From: Clostridiales bacterium
Lineage (GTDB): Bacteria; Bacillota; Clostridia; Christensenellales; Borkfalkiaceae
DNA: 47,587 nucleotides
Reading direction: 5' to 3'
Assembly: GCA_015069295.1 (NCBI GenBank)
Contig: SVIW01000012.1
Span: 1-47,587 of the forward strand
The translations under genes were made by a program, and so were the position numbers. Of the stretch, positions 8,858-15,830 are shown piece by piece. The notes under the pieces are model-generated. The model saw nothing but the letters and a program-made list of their open reading frames with translations. It made no database searches and was not told the DNA's origin. Positions within the stretch are counted from its first letter, which is position 1. Every line of letters begins with the position of its first letter.

Positions 8858-8880
8858 TTGCAACGTAAACGAACAAAAAA

Positions 8881-8912
8881 ACTCCCGACGGAAATCTCCG
8901 TCGGGAGTTTTA
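8881..8912. terminator. bidirectional terminator between tagD and fba
   Basis: ACTCCCGACGGA / TCCGTCGGGAGT form a perfect 12-bp stem with an AATC-type loop. A runs on the left and T run on the right let it serve the plus-strand operon and the minus-strand fba gene. Confidence 0.88.
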
Positions 8913-8927
8913 TCATTTTGTTTTTAA

Positions 8928-9866
8928 TTAAAACGCTTTGCCTGCCGAGCCAAGCACGTTGACGATCTTATGTTTTACCATTTCTTTCATCATCGCGCGC
9001 GCGTCGCCAAGGTATTGACGAGGGTCAAAGTGGCCGGGGAATTCGCTGTAATGTTTACGGATAGCCGCCGTGAACGCTACGCGAAGGTCGCTATCGATGT
9101 TGATTTTGCAAACCGCCATCTGCGCTGCCTTTCTAAGCTCGGATTCGGGGATACCGATTGCGTCGGGCATATGGCCGCCGTATTGGTTGACGATAGCAAC
9201 CTTATCCTGAGGAACGGAAGACGCGCCGTGCAATACGATGGGGAAACCGGGTAATCTGTTGCCGATTTCTTCCAAGATATCCAAACGGAGTTTGGGGTCC
9301 TGACCGGGCTTGAATTTATAAGCGCCGTGGCTCGTACCGATAGCAATCGCAAGCGAGTCGATACCCGTTCTTGCGGTAAATTCTTCTACTTCGTCAGGGG
9401 AGGTGAAATGCGCGTGCGCCGCGTCAACGTTTACGTCGTCTTCGATACCTGCAAGCGTACCAAGTTCGGCTTCAACGACAACGCCGTGGTCGTGTGCGTA
9501 TTCAACGACCTTTTTCGTGATAGCGATGTTTTCTTCCCAAGGATGGGAGGAAGCGTCGATCATAACCGAGGTAAAGCCGCCGTCGATGGAAGCTTTGCAG
9601 ATTTCGAAATCTGCGCCGTGGTCAAGGTGCATTGCGATAGGAATATCGTTCGTTTCCACTGCGGCTTGTACGAGGTGCTTCAAATATACGGGGTTCGCAT
9701 ATTTTCTTGCGCCTGCGGAAACCTGCAAGATAACGGGGGATTTTTCCTCGTTAGCGGCTTCGACGATTGCCTGAATCATTTCCATATTGTTTACGTTAAA
9801 AGCGCCGATAGCGTATTTGCCTGCGTACGCTTTTTTAAACATTTCGGTAGTAGTTACCAAAGGCAT
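8928..9866 (-). CDS. fba: class II fructose-1,6-bisphosphate aldolase
   Basis: 312 aa. It reversibly cleaves fructose-1,6-bisphosphate to dihydroxyacetone phosphate and glyceraldehyde-3-phosphate, using zinc, in glycolysis. Signature 1, MHLDHGADF (79-87), holds the catalytic Asp82 and zinc ligand His83; signature 2 is VVEAELGTLAGIEDD; GTSHGAYK and IVLHGASS give the other zinc histidines and phosphate contacts. The start is the ATG at 9866, 8 nt behind GGAGG; an in-frame TTG at 9881 overlaps the ribosome site itself. Monocistronic with its own promoter (9908-9936) and the shared terminator at 8881. Length and motifs are normal. Confidence 0.97.
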   Translation of the reverse strand: MPLVTTTEMFKKAYAGKYAIGAFNVNNMEMIQAIVEAANEEKSPVILQVSAGARKYANPVYLKHLVQAAVETNDIPIAMHLDHGADFEICKASIDGGFTSVMIDASSHPWEENIAITKKVVEYAHDHGVVVEAELGTLAGIEDDVNVDAAHAHFTSPDEVEEFTARTGIDSLAIAIGTSHGAYKFKPGQDPKLRLDILEEIGNRLPGFPIVLHGASSVPQDKVAIVNQYGGHMPDAIGIPESELRKAAQMAVCKINIDSDLRVAFTAAIRKHYSEFPGHFDPRQYLGDARAMMKEMVKHKIVNVLGSAGKAF

Positions 9867-9907
9867 AATTTTGTCCTCCAAAAATTTTACATTTTTCGTA
9901 CGAAACT

Positions 9908-9936
9908 ATTATAGCCTATTTTTTATAAAAAAGCAA
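9908..9936 (-). promoter_or_regulatory. SigA-type promoter of fba
   Basis: On the minus strand TTGCTT (9931-9936), 17 nt, TATAAT (9908-9913), about 40 nt before the fba start codon. Confidence 0.7.
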
Positions 9937-10155
9937 TGAAAAGAGGGGGCGTAGGGAAATTTCGTAAAAAATTTTACTTGACTTTGGGGATTTTGCTTTC
10001 GTCTTCGTTTCCTTATAATATATATAGAAAGGCGTAAAAAGACGGAAAAAACGGGGAAAAATCGTTTGCGATAGCGGGAAAAATAAGAAAAATAAAGATT
10101 TCAAAAAAAAGTTTGAAAAAAATAAAAAAAGTTGAAAAAACGCTTGCAAAACAGC

Positions 10156-10184
10156 TTGACTTAAATTTTTTTTCATAATACAAT
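10156..10184 (+). promoter_or_regulatory. SigA-type promoter of rplM-rpsI
   Basis: TTGACT (10156-10161), 17 nt, TACAAT (10179-10184). The transcript would start near 10191 and carry a structured leader of about 120 nt. A second TATAAT at 10014-10019 has no good -35 at the right distance. Confidence 0.7.
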
Positions 10185-10205
10185 AAATAGGCAGAAAGGG
10201 GGAAC

Positions 10206-10258
10206 CCCTTGGAAAACCCGTTTTTCCCCGTTAGTTGAACGGTTTTTTCTAACCAAGG
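10206..10258 (+). promoter_or_regulatory. candidate ribosomal-protein L13 leader
   Basis: Outer arms CCTTG (10207-10211) and CAAGG (10254-10258) enclose an inner pair GTTAG (10230-10234) / CTAAC (10249-10253) and a GGAAAA / TTTTCC hairpin. The position directly upstream of rplM in a Firmicute fits the known L13 leader class, in which excess L13 is thought to repress its own operon. I could not match the full published consensus, so the class is inferred. Confidence 0.5.
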
Positions 10259-10311
10259 CTATCCCGATCGAGAAAATGAAAAAATACACACGAAACAAGG
10301 AGTAACATAGT

Positions 10312-10743
10312 ATGAAGACCTATATGGCTAAGGCCGAATCGGTTGAAAGAAAGTGGTACGTTGTAGACGCGGCAGGCGTTCCCATGGGACGTTTGGCAAG
10401 CCGTGTTGCATCCGTACTTCGCGGTAAAAACAAACCTACCTATACCCCCAACGTAGACACCGGCGATTTCGTAATCGTTATCAATACCGACAAAGCGGTT
10501 TTGACGGGTAAGAAGTTGGAAAACAAGTTCTACAGATACCATACCGGTTATATCGGCGGCTTGAAGGAAATCTCTTATAAAAAGATGATGGCGGAAAAGA
10601 GCGACCTTGCCGTATACGAAGCGGTAAAGGGTATGTTGCCCAAGAACAGCCTTGGCAGAGCAATGCTCAAAAAGCTGAAGGTATACAAGGGTGCAGAACA
10701 CAACCACGCGGCGCAAAAACCCGAAGAACTTAAAGTTGACTAA
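10312..10743 (+). CDS. rplM: 50S ribosomal protein L13
   Basis: 143 aa. Early-binding protein of the large ribosomal subunit. [17 protein letters not shown] near residue 17 and the block HTGYIGGLK followed by [24 protein letters not shown] are diagnostic for L13. AAGGAG precedes the ATG at a normal distance. It is followed after 17 nt by rpsI, the near-universal bacterial pairing, and is preceded by a structured leader that probably gives feedback control. Confidence 0.98.
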   Translation: MKTYMAKAESVERKWYVVDAAGVPMGRLASRVASVLRGKNKPTYTPNVDTGDFVIVINTDKAVLTGKKLENKFYRYHTGYIGGLKEISYKKMMAEKSDLAVYEAVKGMLPKNSLGRAMLKKLKVYKGAEHNHAAQKPEELKVD

Positions 10744-10760
10744 GGAGAGGATAACGAATT

Positions 10761-11174
10761 ATGGCTAAAGCAAACGTTAAAAAGAAGCTTCAATTCTGGG
10801 GAACGGGCAGAAGAAAAAAGGCAATTGCTCGTGTACGTCTTATTCCCGGCGGTAACGGCACGATTATTATCAATGATCGCGCATTCGAAGATTATTTCCC
10901 TCAGGGTACTCTCCAATATATCGTAAAGCAGCCCATCGCGCTTTTGGAAGTTGAATCCAAATACGATATCATTGTAAACGTAATCGGCGGCGGTTACACC
11001 GGTCAGGCAGGCGCGATTCGTCTTGGCGTAGCGCGCGCGTTGCTTGAAGCGGAAGAAAACAGCCGTTCGGCATTGAAGGCAGCAGGTTTCTTGACCCGCG
11101 ACCCTCGTGCGAAGGAAAGAAAGAAGTACGGCTTGAAGAAAGCTCGTCGTGCACCTCAGTTCTCGAAGAGATAA
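10761..11174 (+). CDS. rpsI: 30S ribosomal protein S9
   Basis: 137 aa. Small-subunit protein whose basic C-terminal tail reaches the P-site t[19 protein letters not shown] opens the conserved part, [20 protein letters not shown] is the core motif, and the C-terminus [23 protein letters not shown] ends in the conserved KR. The last codons of this gene and its terminator are duplicated 390 bp downstream (see the repeats at 11148 and 11539). Confidence 0.98.
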   Translation: MAKANVKKKLQFWGTGRRKKAIARVRLIPGGNGTIIINDRAFEDYFPQGTLQYIVKQPIALLEVESKYDIIVNVIGGGYTGQAGAIRLGVARALLEAEENSRSALKAAGFLTRDPRAKERKKYGLKKARRAPQFSKR

Positions 11175-11244
11175 CAAAAACGAAATCCACCCTTTATGGT
11201 GGATTTCTTTTTTTGTTACTGCGAGGTGCGAAAAGACGAGCTTT
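11148..11244 (+). repeat. 97-bp direct repeat, copy 1 (rpsI 3' end plus terminator)
   Basis: Identical over 97 bp to 11539-11635. It starts within the rpsI codons for the final residues, spans the stop codon and terminator, and ends GACGAGCTTT. Its ends carry the inverted sequences GCACCTC and GAGGTGC, so the whole block can also fold as one long imperfect hairpin. Confidence 0.9.
11183..11212 (+). terminator. terminator of rplM-rpsI
   Basis: AAATCCACC / GGTGGATTT with a CTTTAT loop and a long T run, 9 nt after the rpsI stop. An exact second copy is at 11574-11603 inside the duplicated block. Confidence 0.9.
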
Positions 11245-11538
11245 ATAAAAGGCTGCGTAACGACAAGCGGTTGATTAGCGTTAGCGATCTGTCGTTAAAA
11301 AATGCAAGCAAAACAAGCACGACGTGAAGGCGCGTACGCGGTCTAGTACGAAACGGAGCGTCTATGCGCTGTGTTGCGCCGTATTTTATAGACAGAAATC
11401 AACCGAGGGTTGTTACACAGCCTTTACCGGGCTCCCGAAAAAGATTTGCAAGGCAAAGATTTTTTGGGAAGAGGAAAAACGAATGCAAAAGGGCAGGTCT
11501 GCTTTGCCGACCTGCCGAAAAGGAATTCGTTTTGACGA
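11245..11538. other. 294-bp hairpin-rich insert between the 97-bp repeats
   Basis: No convincing gene. Several inverted repeats are visible: AACGACA / TGTCGTT (about 11258-11296), GTCTAT / ATAGAC (about 11360-11395), CAACC / GGTTG (about 11400-11413), and a long hairpin with outer arms AAAACGAAT / ATTCGTTTT and inner arms GGCAGGTC / GACCTGCC (about 11475-11533). It could be a small mobile element or a structured RNA. An open frame of about 130 codons crosses it, but runs into the duplicated block and has no ribosome site. Confidence 0.5.
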
Positions 11539-11635
11539 CGTGCACCTCAGTTCTCGAAGAGATAACAAAAACGAAATCCACCCTTTATGGTGGATTTCTT
11601 TTTTTGTTACTGCGAGGTGCGAAAAGACGAGCTTT
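11539..11635 (+). repeat. 97-bp direct repeat, copy 2
   Basis: Exact copy of 11148-11244, including a truncated rpsI tail (the final codons and stop) and a second terminator. Directly behind it begins the palindromic element at 11636. Confidence 0.9.
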
Positions 11636-11768
11636 GGAGAATTCGGAGTTGCGGAAGAAATTAAAAGAGAGATACGCTCCATTCGCTTGCGCTCAGTCGG
11701 TATGACAGGAACGTAGCCGTCATACCGAGCGGAGCAACTTTGTTGCGAAGTCGAGCGTATTTCAAAAA
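11636..11768. repeat. dispersed palindromic element, copy A
   Basis: It begins GGAGAATTCGGAGTTGCGG and continues into nested inverted repeats: ATACGCTC (11672-11679) with GAGCGTAT (11753-11760), and GTCGGTATGAC with GTCATACCGA (11719-11728). A related copy starts near 31696 with the same opening (GAGGAATTCGGAATTGCGG) and the same GTCGGTATGACA core. The form resembles REP or MITE-like intergenic elements; no protein is encoded. Confidence 0.65.
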
Positions 11769-11791
11769 GGAATACTTATACTGCGCAAAGT

Positions 11792-11818
11792 AAAAAAGAC
11801 GGGTTTTTACCGTCTTTT
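11792..11818 (-). terminator. terminator of the small minus-strand gene
   Basis: AAAAGACGG / CCGTCTTTT stem with a 7-nt loop. On the minus strand it ends in a T run, and the stop codon of the gene at 11817-12026 overlaps its first arm. Confidence 0.7.
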
Positions 11819-12026
11819 ACCTTTTCCGCACGTTTTTTACTCGCTCGTCGTGTCGGGCAAGGAAGTCCAAGCAGGCGTTTTGTATAGGCGTTTCTGTGCC
11901 GTTTTCCGCCTTTTCAGAAGTGGCTTGAAGGGAAGGGGAATTCCCTTCGTCTGCCCCGTCTTCCGCCCTTTCTTCCGTTTTTGGTAACAGCGATTGCAAC
12001 AAATGAAACAAGCCGAAAGCTTCCAT
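11817..12026 (-). CDS. small hypothetical protein
   Basis: 69 aa, no recognised family. It has a hydrophobic N-terminus (AFGLFHLLQSLLP), a polar Glu/Ala/Ser/Thr-rich middle and a basic end, FLARHDERVKNVRKR. No signal peptide or metal motif is visible. Supporting evidence is a terminator immediately at its stop codon and a plausible but G-only (GGGGG) ribosome site about 11 nt upstream. It is transcribed away from the lipoprotein gene at 12509. It may be a real small conserved protein; function unknown. Confidence 0.5.
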   Translation of the reverse strand: MEAFGLFHLLQSLLPKTEERAEDGADEGNSPSLQATSEKAENGTETPIQNACLDFLARHDERVKNVRKR

Positions 12027-12091
12027 TACAAAAAACCCCCAAAAATATAAAAATTTTCAAGCAAAAATCCCGAAAAGCAAGGCGTTTTCGA

Positions 12092-12120
12092 TTGCTTTAA
12101 TTGACAATTTGATATATAAT
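12092..12120 (+). promoter_or_regulatory. SigA-type promoter of the membrane lipoprotein gene
   Basis: TTGCTT (12092-12097), 17 nt, TATAAT (12115-12120). The start is predicted near 12127, so the mRNA would have a leader of about 380 nt containing the 122-bp tandem repeats. Confidence 0.7.
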
Positions 12121-12156
12121 AGAATATGCGTTAATATTGTCGGTTAGTCTATCGAA

Positions 12157-12424
12157 ACGAAGAATCTGCGGCGAAATGCTTCGTCGGGCTTGCGTTTCTC
12201 CTCGCTCACGTACGAATCAGTACGCTCCCGTCGGAGAAGCCGCGCTCTCCTTGCCTTTCTTGCATCTTGCTTCATTTCACGAAGAATCTGCGGCGAAATG
12301 CTTCGTCGGGCTTGCGTTTCTCCTCGCTCACGTGCGAATCAGTACGCTTCCGTCGGAGAAGCTGCGCTCTCCTTGCCTTTCTTGCATCTTGCTTCGTTTC
12401 ACGAAGAATCTGCGGCGAAATGCT
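12157..12424 (+). repeat. 122-bp tandem repeat, two full units and a partial third
   Basis: Units begin with ACGAAGAATCTGCGGCGAAA at 12157, 12279 and 12401. The first two are nearly identical over 122 bp; the third stops after about 24 bp. Each unit has a small hairpin around CTCACGTACGAATCAGTACG. A related sequence lies at 45736-45835. The array sits in the predicted 5' leader of the gene at 12509, not in its coding sequence. I see no other gene in 12027-12508. Confidence 0.85.
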
Positions 12425-12508
12425 ACGGCGAACTTACGTTTTCGAATAGGCAAAACCAAACAATACAACAAAGAAGAATCAGACATTATTTTAAGGAGTC
12501 CTTATACA

Positions 12509-14746
12509 ATGAGGGGTAAAGGCAACAAGATACTTGGTATTATCTCGGCGGTAACGATGCTTGGCGGTACGATTGCGTTTGCAGGTTGCAGCGGCGAGGT
12601 ATATAAAGGCGAATCGTTATCCGCAGGCTACGTTTCGAACGCGGAAGTAACGTCTAACGGCGGTTTTGCGGTAGAAAAAGGCGATTTTGTTTATTTCATC
12701 AACGGGAAAGAAGAGTACACGGCGGAAAACGTATACGGCGAAGTCGTAAGAGGCGCGCTGATGCGTATTTCCAAAGAACAGCTCCAAAAAGGCGAATACG
12801 ATAAGGCGCAGATCGTCGTGCCTTCCGTGCTTTCTACGCAGAACTATTCCAGCGGTATTTATATCTACGGCGATTACGTATATTATGCAACGCCGACGAC
12901 GGACGAAGACGTAGACGGCGTCGTACAAAACTCGTCGCTTGACTTCAAGCGTTCGAAGATCGACGGTACGGAAGCGCCGATGGACGGGTATTTCTTCCGT
13001 CTTTCGTCGAACACCGTAAACTACCGTTTCGTACAAGCGGGCGTGGATAGAGACGGCGACGGACAAAAGGACGTATTCTGTCTTTACGAAGACGACGGCG
13101 CGTTGAAATCGTACAACACGGCGACGGGGGAAAATATGACCCTCGTTACGGGTGCGACGGTTTATTACGACCAAAGCGATTTGGAAAACCCCAACGTTTA
13201 TTACACGATGAACGTTACCTATAACATCGAAGACAGCGCGATTGCGCACACGCCTGGGTATAACCAGATCTATTGCGTAAACGCGGCGGCGCGCGCTACC
13301 GTCAACGCAGACGAAGCTTCGTACACCGTAGAAGGCGGCAAGACGTACGACTTTGATAAAGCGGTGATGGAAAAGGCGAACGAGGACGCGGAAGAAGCGC
13401 AGGATAACGGCGAAGACGTAGAAATTCCTTACGATTTCGAGGACTATTCGACCTATCCGTACGTCAACCTTGGTAAACTTGTATTGGACGGCGTAGGCAG
13501 CCAAAAAGTTGCGTCTTTGCAGCCGGATACGAGATTTAACCAAGACGACGCAAAGGACGCAGGCGAACCTTTCGGTTACACCTACACGATTGCTCGTTAT
13601 GAAAACGGCGGCGTATATTTCACCCGCGCGGCAAACGGCAGCGAAACCAAGCTGTATTATATGACGGACAACAGAAAGTCCACTCTCAATACGGTTACGG
13701 CAAACAACTTTGGCGAAAACGTAGACGTAGACCTTATCGCAAACGATACCACGAAAGCTTCGGGCTCGGCAATCTTCCAGCTTGCAACGGGGGATAACGG
13801 CGCGCGTACGCACACCTATATCTATCTTTCGGGTTCGGAAATTTGGCGCGCAACGGTTGGCGCAAACGCTGAAACGACGGAAGTTCGTGTCGCAAGCAGC
13901 GCGGCGGGTACGTTGTGGCAGACCCGTGGCGAGTATTTGTACTATTACGGAACGGGTACCAACGGGTATAATCTCAGCCGTGTCAACTATACGGGCGATG
14001 AAGAAGACTACAACGCAATTTCTATGCTGGAAACGGACGAATACAAGCCCATTACGGTGGCGCTCGTCGATTGGCATAACGATTGGTACAAGCCCGAATT
14101 TATCGGCGGTACGGACGTTGTATTGTACTGTAACGCACAGTCCTATGCAGGCGGCGACGTAAGCTATAACTATATCTACGCGGCAAAGGTCGGCACGACG
14201 GACGAAATCAAGAAAAACAACGACTTGTATCAAGAGGTAAAAGAATATCTTGACGAATACAGCACCAACGAAACGGCTACGAAGCTTATCGAATATTATT
14301 TCCAGACGGAAGGCGGCGTTAGCAAGGAAGTAGAAGAACTTTACGATAAAGATTTCTTCAAAGAAGTCGTTGAAAAGTTCGGGAAAGACGGTGAATTGGT
14401 AAAGGAATCCAAGCTCATCGCTTTGGTGGGTAAGATGTCGGACGCGCACGCGGAAGAAATCGATACGCTTTGGACGGAATATCTTTTACAGCCTGAAGAA
14501 GAAGCTGCGGAAGAAGAAACGGGTATGCCTGGTTGGGCAATCGCGTTGATTGTCGTTGGCAGCGTGCTTGTCGTTGCAGTAGCGCTTGGAATCCCCGCAT
14601 ACCGTGCGCATCAAAAGAAAGTGGAGGCGAAGAGAGAGGCGGAAGCAACTGTCAACGCTTACAAACGTCAGCGTATTGATACGACGGACGACAAGTCTAT
14701 CGACGTATATGCAGACGAGGACGAAGAAACGAAAGACGAAGAATAA
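12509..14746 (+). CDS. large lipoprotein with a C-terminal membrane anchor and acidic tail
   Basis: 745 aa. The start is the ATG at 12509, 11 nt after AAGGAG; an upstream in-frame extension runs through the tandem repeats, lacks a ribosome site and is rejected. The N-terminus is a lipoprotein signal ending in AFAGC (lipid-bearing Cys near 26). The exported body has repeated Tyr-rich strands such as GDYVYYA, GGVYFTRA and GEYLYYYG, suggesting beta-propeller-like blades of the DUF5050 type (inference). Near the end PGWAIALIVVGSVLVVAVALGIPAY is a transmembrane segment, followed by a basic then Asp/Glu-rich tail. With the lipid and helix both in the membrane, the body would be tethered at both ends. 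Function unknown. Confidence 0.85.
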   Translation: MRGKGNKILGIISAVTMLGGTIAFAGCSGEVYKGESLSAGYVSNAEVTSNGGFAVEKGDFVYFINGKEEYTAENVYGEVVRGALMRISKEQLQKGEYDKAQIVVPSVLSTQNYSSGIYIYGDYVYYATPTTDEDVDGVVQNSSLDFKRSKIDGTEAPMDGYFFRLSSNTVNYRFVQAGVDRDGDGQKDVFCLYEDDGALKSYNTATGENMTLVTGATVYYDQSDLENPNVYYTMNVTYNIEDSAIAHTPGYNQIYCVNAAARATVNADEASYTVEGGKTYDFDKAVMEKANEDAEEAQDNGEDVEIPYDFEDYSTYPYVNLGKLVLDGVGSQKVASLQPDTRFNQDDAKDAGEPFGYTYTIARYENGGVYFTRAANGSETKLYYMTDNRKSTLNTVTANNFGENVDVDLIANDTTKASGSAIFQLATGDNGARTHTYIYLSGSEIWRATVGANAETTEVRVASSAAGTLWQTRGEYLYYYGTGTNGYNLSRVNYTGDEEDYNAISMLETDEYKPITVALVDWHNDWYKPEFIGGTDVVLYCNAQSYAGGDVSYNYIYAAKVGTTDEIKKNNDLYQEVKEYLDEYSTNETATKLIEYYFQTEGGVSKEVEELYDKDFFKEVVEKFGKDGELVKESKLIALVGKMSDAHAEEIDTLWTEYLLQPEEEAAEEETGMPGWAIALIVVGSVLVVAVALGIPAYRAHQKKVEAKREAEATVNAYKRQRIDTTDDKSIDVYADEDEETKDEE

Positions 14747-14750
14747 CACA

Positions 14751-14789
14751 AAAAAGAGCTGTTCGAGAAAAAGAACGGCTCTTTTTTTT
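14751..14789 (+). terminator. terminator of the lipoprotein gene
   Basis: AAAAAGAGC...GTTC / GAAC...GCTCTTTTTTTT, a long stem with an A-rich loop and eight T, directly behind the stop codon at 14746. Confidence 0.88.
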
Positions 14790-14829
14790 GTAAAAAAGAA
14801 AAAAATTTTTCAAATCAGGTAAAAAACAG

Positions 14830-14858
14830 TTTACAAAATCTGCAAATACTAATATAAT
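14830..14858 (+). promoter_or_regulatory. SigA-type promoter of the zinc-ribbon gene
   Basis: TTTACA (14830-14835), 17 nt, TATAAT (14853-14858), 45 nt before the ATG at 14903. Confidence 0.75.
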
Positions 14859-14902
14859 ATAGCAAAATCACGGTGTAAAAACCGATAACGAGGGAAAATC
14901 AG

Positions 14903-15439
14903 ATGGCGAGATATATTATTTGTCCAAGATGTGAATTAAATTTCATTGACGCGGACGCGCAAGAATATTGCGACGTTTGCGTAAAAGAGCTCAGCGGGGA
15001 GAAAACCTTTTCGGACGGCTTTGAAAGCGAAGAGGGGGTAGAAGAAACCGAGCTTTGCCCTGTTTGCGGGGAAAATTATATGCCCTTAGGCGAAAAGATG
15101 TGCGAAGAATGTAAAAAGCAGCGTCAAGATTATGAGGTAGAGGAAGAGGACGACGAGGACGAAGAGAAGGAAGACGCTTCGTGGAGATCCTACCTTGACG
15201 ATGAGGAAGAAGAAATCGATTTGGGGATTCCCGATTCCGAATTCGACGAGGAGGAAGAAGAGGAAGAGGAAGAAGAAATCGAAGAAGAAAAAGACGATTT
15301 CGAATACGTCTCCGCCGACGATTATTACGATATGGACGACGAGGACGACGATGATGACGACGACGATTTCGATTCGTTTGACGATGACGACGCGCCTACT
15401 CCCAAGACGAGCCGTAAAAAGAAAAACGACGATTTTTAA
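14903..15439 (+). CDS. zinc-ribbon protein with a very acidic C-terminal domain
   Basis: 178 aa. Two small metal-binding units open the protein: CPRC...CDVC (about 8-27) and CPVC...CEEC (about 53-74), each two CxxC knuckles. From about residue 78 onward it is almost wholly Asp/Glu with a few Tyr and Ser (including runs of seven or more Glu or Asp), ending in a basic TSRKKKNDDF. It has no signal peptide or membrane segment. Such acidic tails occur in RNA-polymerase delta subunits and DNA mimics, but the zinc units argue against a simple delta homologue. It is monocistronic with its own promoter and terminator. Function unknown. Confidence 0.82.
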   Translation: MARYIICPRCELNFIDADAQEYCDVCVKELSGEKTFSDGFESEEGVEETELCPVCGENYMPLGEKMCEECKKQRQDYEVEEEDDEDEEKEDASWRSYLDDEEEEIDLGIPDSEFDEEEEEEEEEEIEEEKDDFEYVSADDYYDMDDEDDDDDDDDFDSFDDDDAPTPKTSRKKKNDDF

Positions 15440-15450
15440 TGGAGAACGTT

Positions 15451-15490
15451 AAGAAAAAAGCCAATCCTTTTTTAGGATTGGCTTTTTCTT
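15451..15490. terminator. bidirectional terminator
   Basis: AAGAAAAAGCCAATCC-type stem with GGATTGGCTTTTTCTT; A and T runs on either side allow it to end both the zinc-ribbon gene (plus) and the two tiny genes at 15494-15768 (minus). Confidence 0.85.
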
Positions 15491-15493
15491 TAT

Positions 15494-15649
15494 TTACAGG
15501 TCGTCCGCGTCTTGAACGGGGACTTCCCGTTTGTTTTTAGGTCTTCCCGTATAACTGCCGTTTACGTCCGTGTTAGAAGGCCCGTTTAAGACGTCCAAAG
15601 CGCGTTTCGTGGGGGCAGGTATGCGTTTAACCGACTTTTTTGCAGGCAT
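15494..15649 (-). CDS. small conserved-looking protein ending in QDADDL
   Basis: 51 aa beginning MPAKKSVKRIPAPTKRALD and ending SYTGRPKNKREVPVQDADDL. I do not recognise a named family, but a basic start followed by an N/G-S-Y-T-G and a V-Q-D-A-D-D-L ending looks like a recurring short clostridial protein (from memory, unverified). Its ATG overlaps the TGA of the upstream small gene by one base (TGATG), so the two should be translationally coupled. The shared terminator follows directly. A GGGCAGGTATGCG motif copy lies inside it. Too short for usual ORF cut-offs. Confidence 0.62.
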   Translation of the reverse strand: MPAKKSVKRIPAPTKRALDVLNGPSNTDVNGSYTGRPKNKREVPVQDADDL

Positions 15650-15768
15650 CAGTCGTTGTTGCCGCCGTGCTGATAGCTGTGGTTTTCGCTGTTTTTGCCA
15701 CAGTCCTTATTGCCGCAATTTTTGTTTTTCTGATTGTTTTGATTGTTCTGTTTGTTCTGGTTTTTCAT
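15649..15768 (-). CDS. tiny Asn/Gln-rich protein with CGNKDCGK motif
   Basis: 39 aa beginning MKNQNKQNNQNNQKNKN and then CGNKDCGKNSENHSYQHGG. Over half of the residues are Asn, Gln or Lys; two Cys and two His near the end could bind a metal (inference). AGGAG lies 9 nt before the ATG, a strong start. It is 62 nt downstream of the rubrerythrin gene on the same strand and may share its transcript. Its stop overlaps the start of the 51-aa gene. Comparable Asn/Gln-rich mini-proteins occur among spore coat and small spore proteins, but that is only a suggestion. Confidence 0.62.
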   Translation of the reverse strand: MKNQNKQNNQNNQKNKNCGNKDCGKNSENHSYQHGGNND

Positions 15769-15830
15769 AAACTTTTACTCCTTTTAAAAATGAAAAATAC
15801 AAAAGCCGACTTCGGGCAATTTGTTTCGTT

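Noticed and set aside
9327-9914. 195-codon plus-strand frame opposite fba
   Set aside because: Antisense to a strongly supported aldolase gene; it has no ribosome site.
11324-11716. 130-codon plus-strand frame across the insert and repeat
   Set aside because: It runs through a duplicated terminator and palindromic elements and lacks a start site.
12157-12424. CRISPR array
   Set aside because: The repeat period is 122 bp with no spacers and no cas genes; it is a tandem duplication.
12137-12508. N-terminal extension of the lipoprotein through the tandem repeats
   Set aside because: There is no ribosome site at 12137; AAGGAG and a complete lipoprotein signal sit at the ATG at 12509.
12617-14449. 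610-codon open frame on the minus strand
   Set aside because: It is fully antisense to the lipoprotein gene and results from its codon composition. Its product is basic and Arg/Val/Phe-rich, without a domain or ribosome site.
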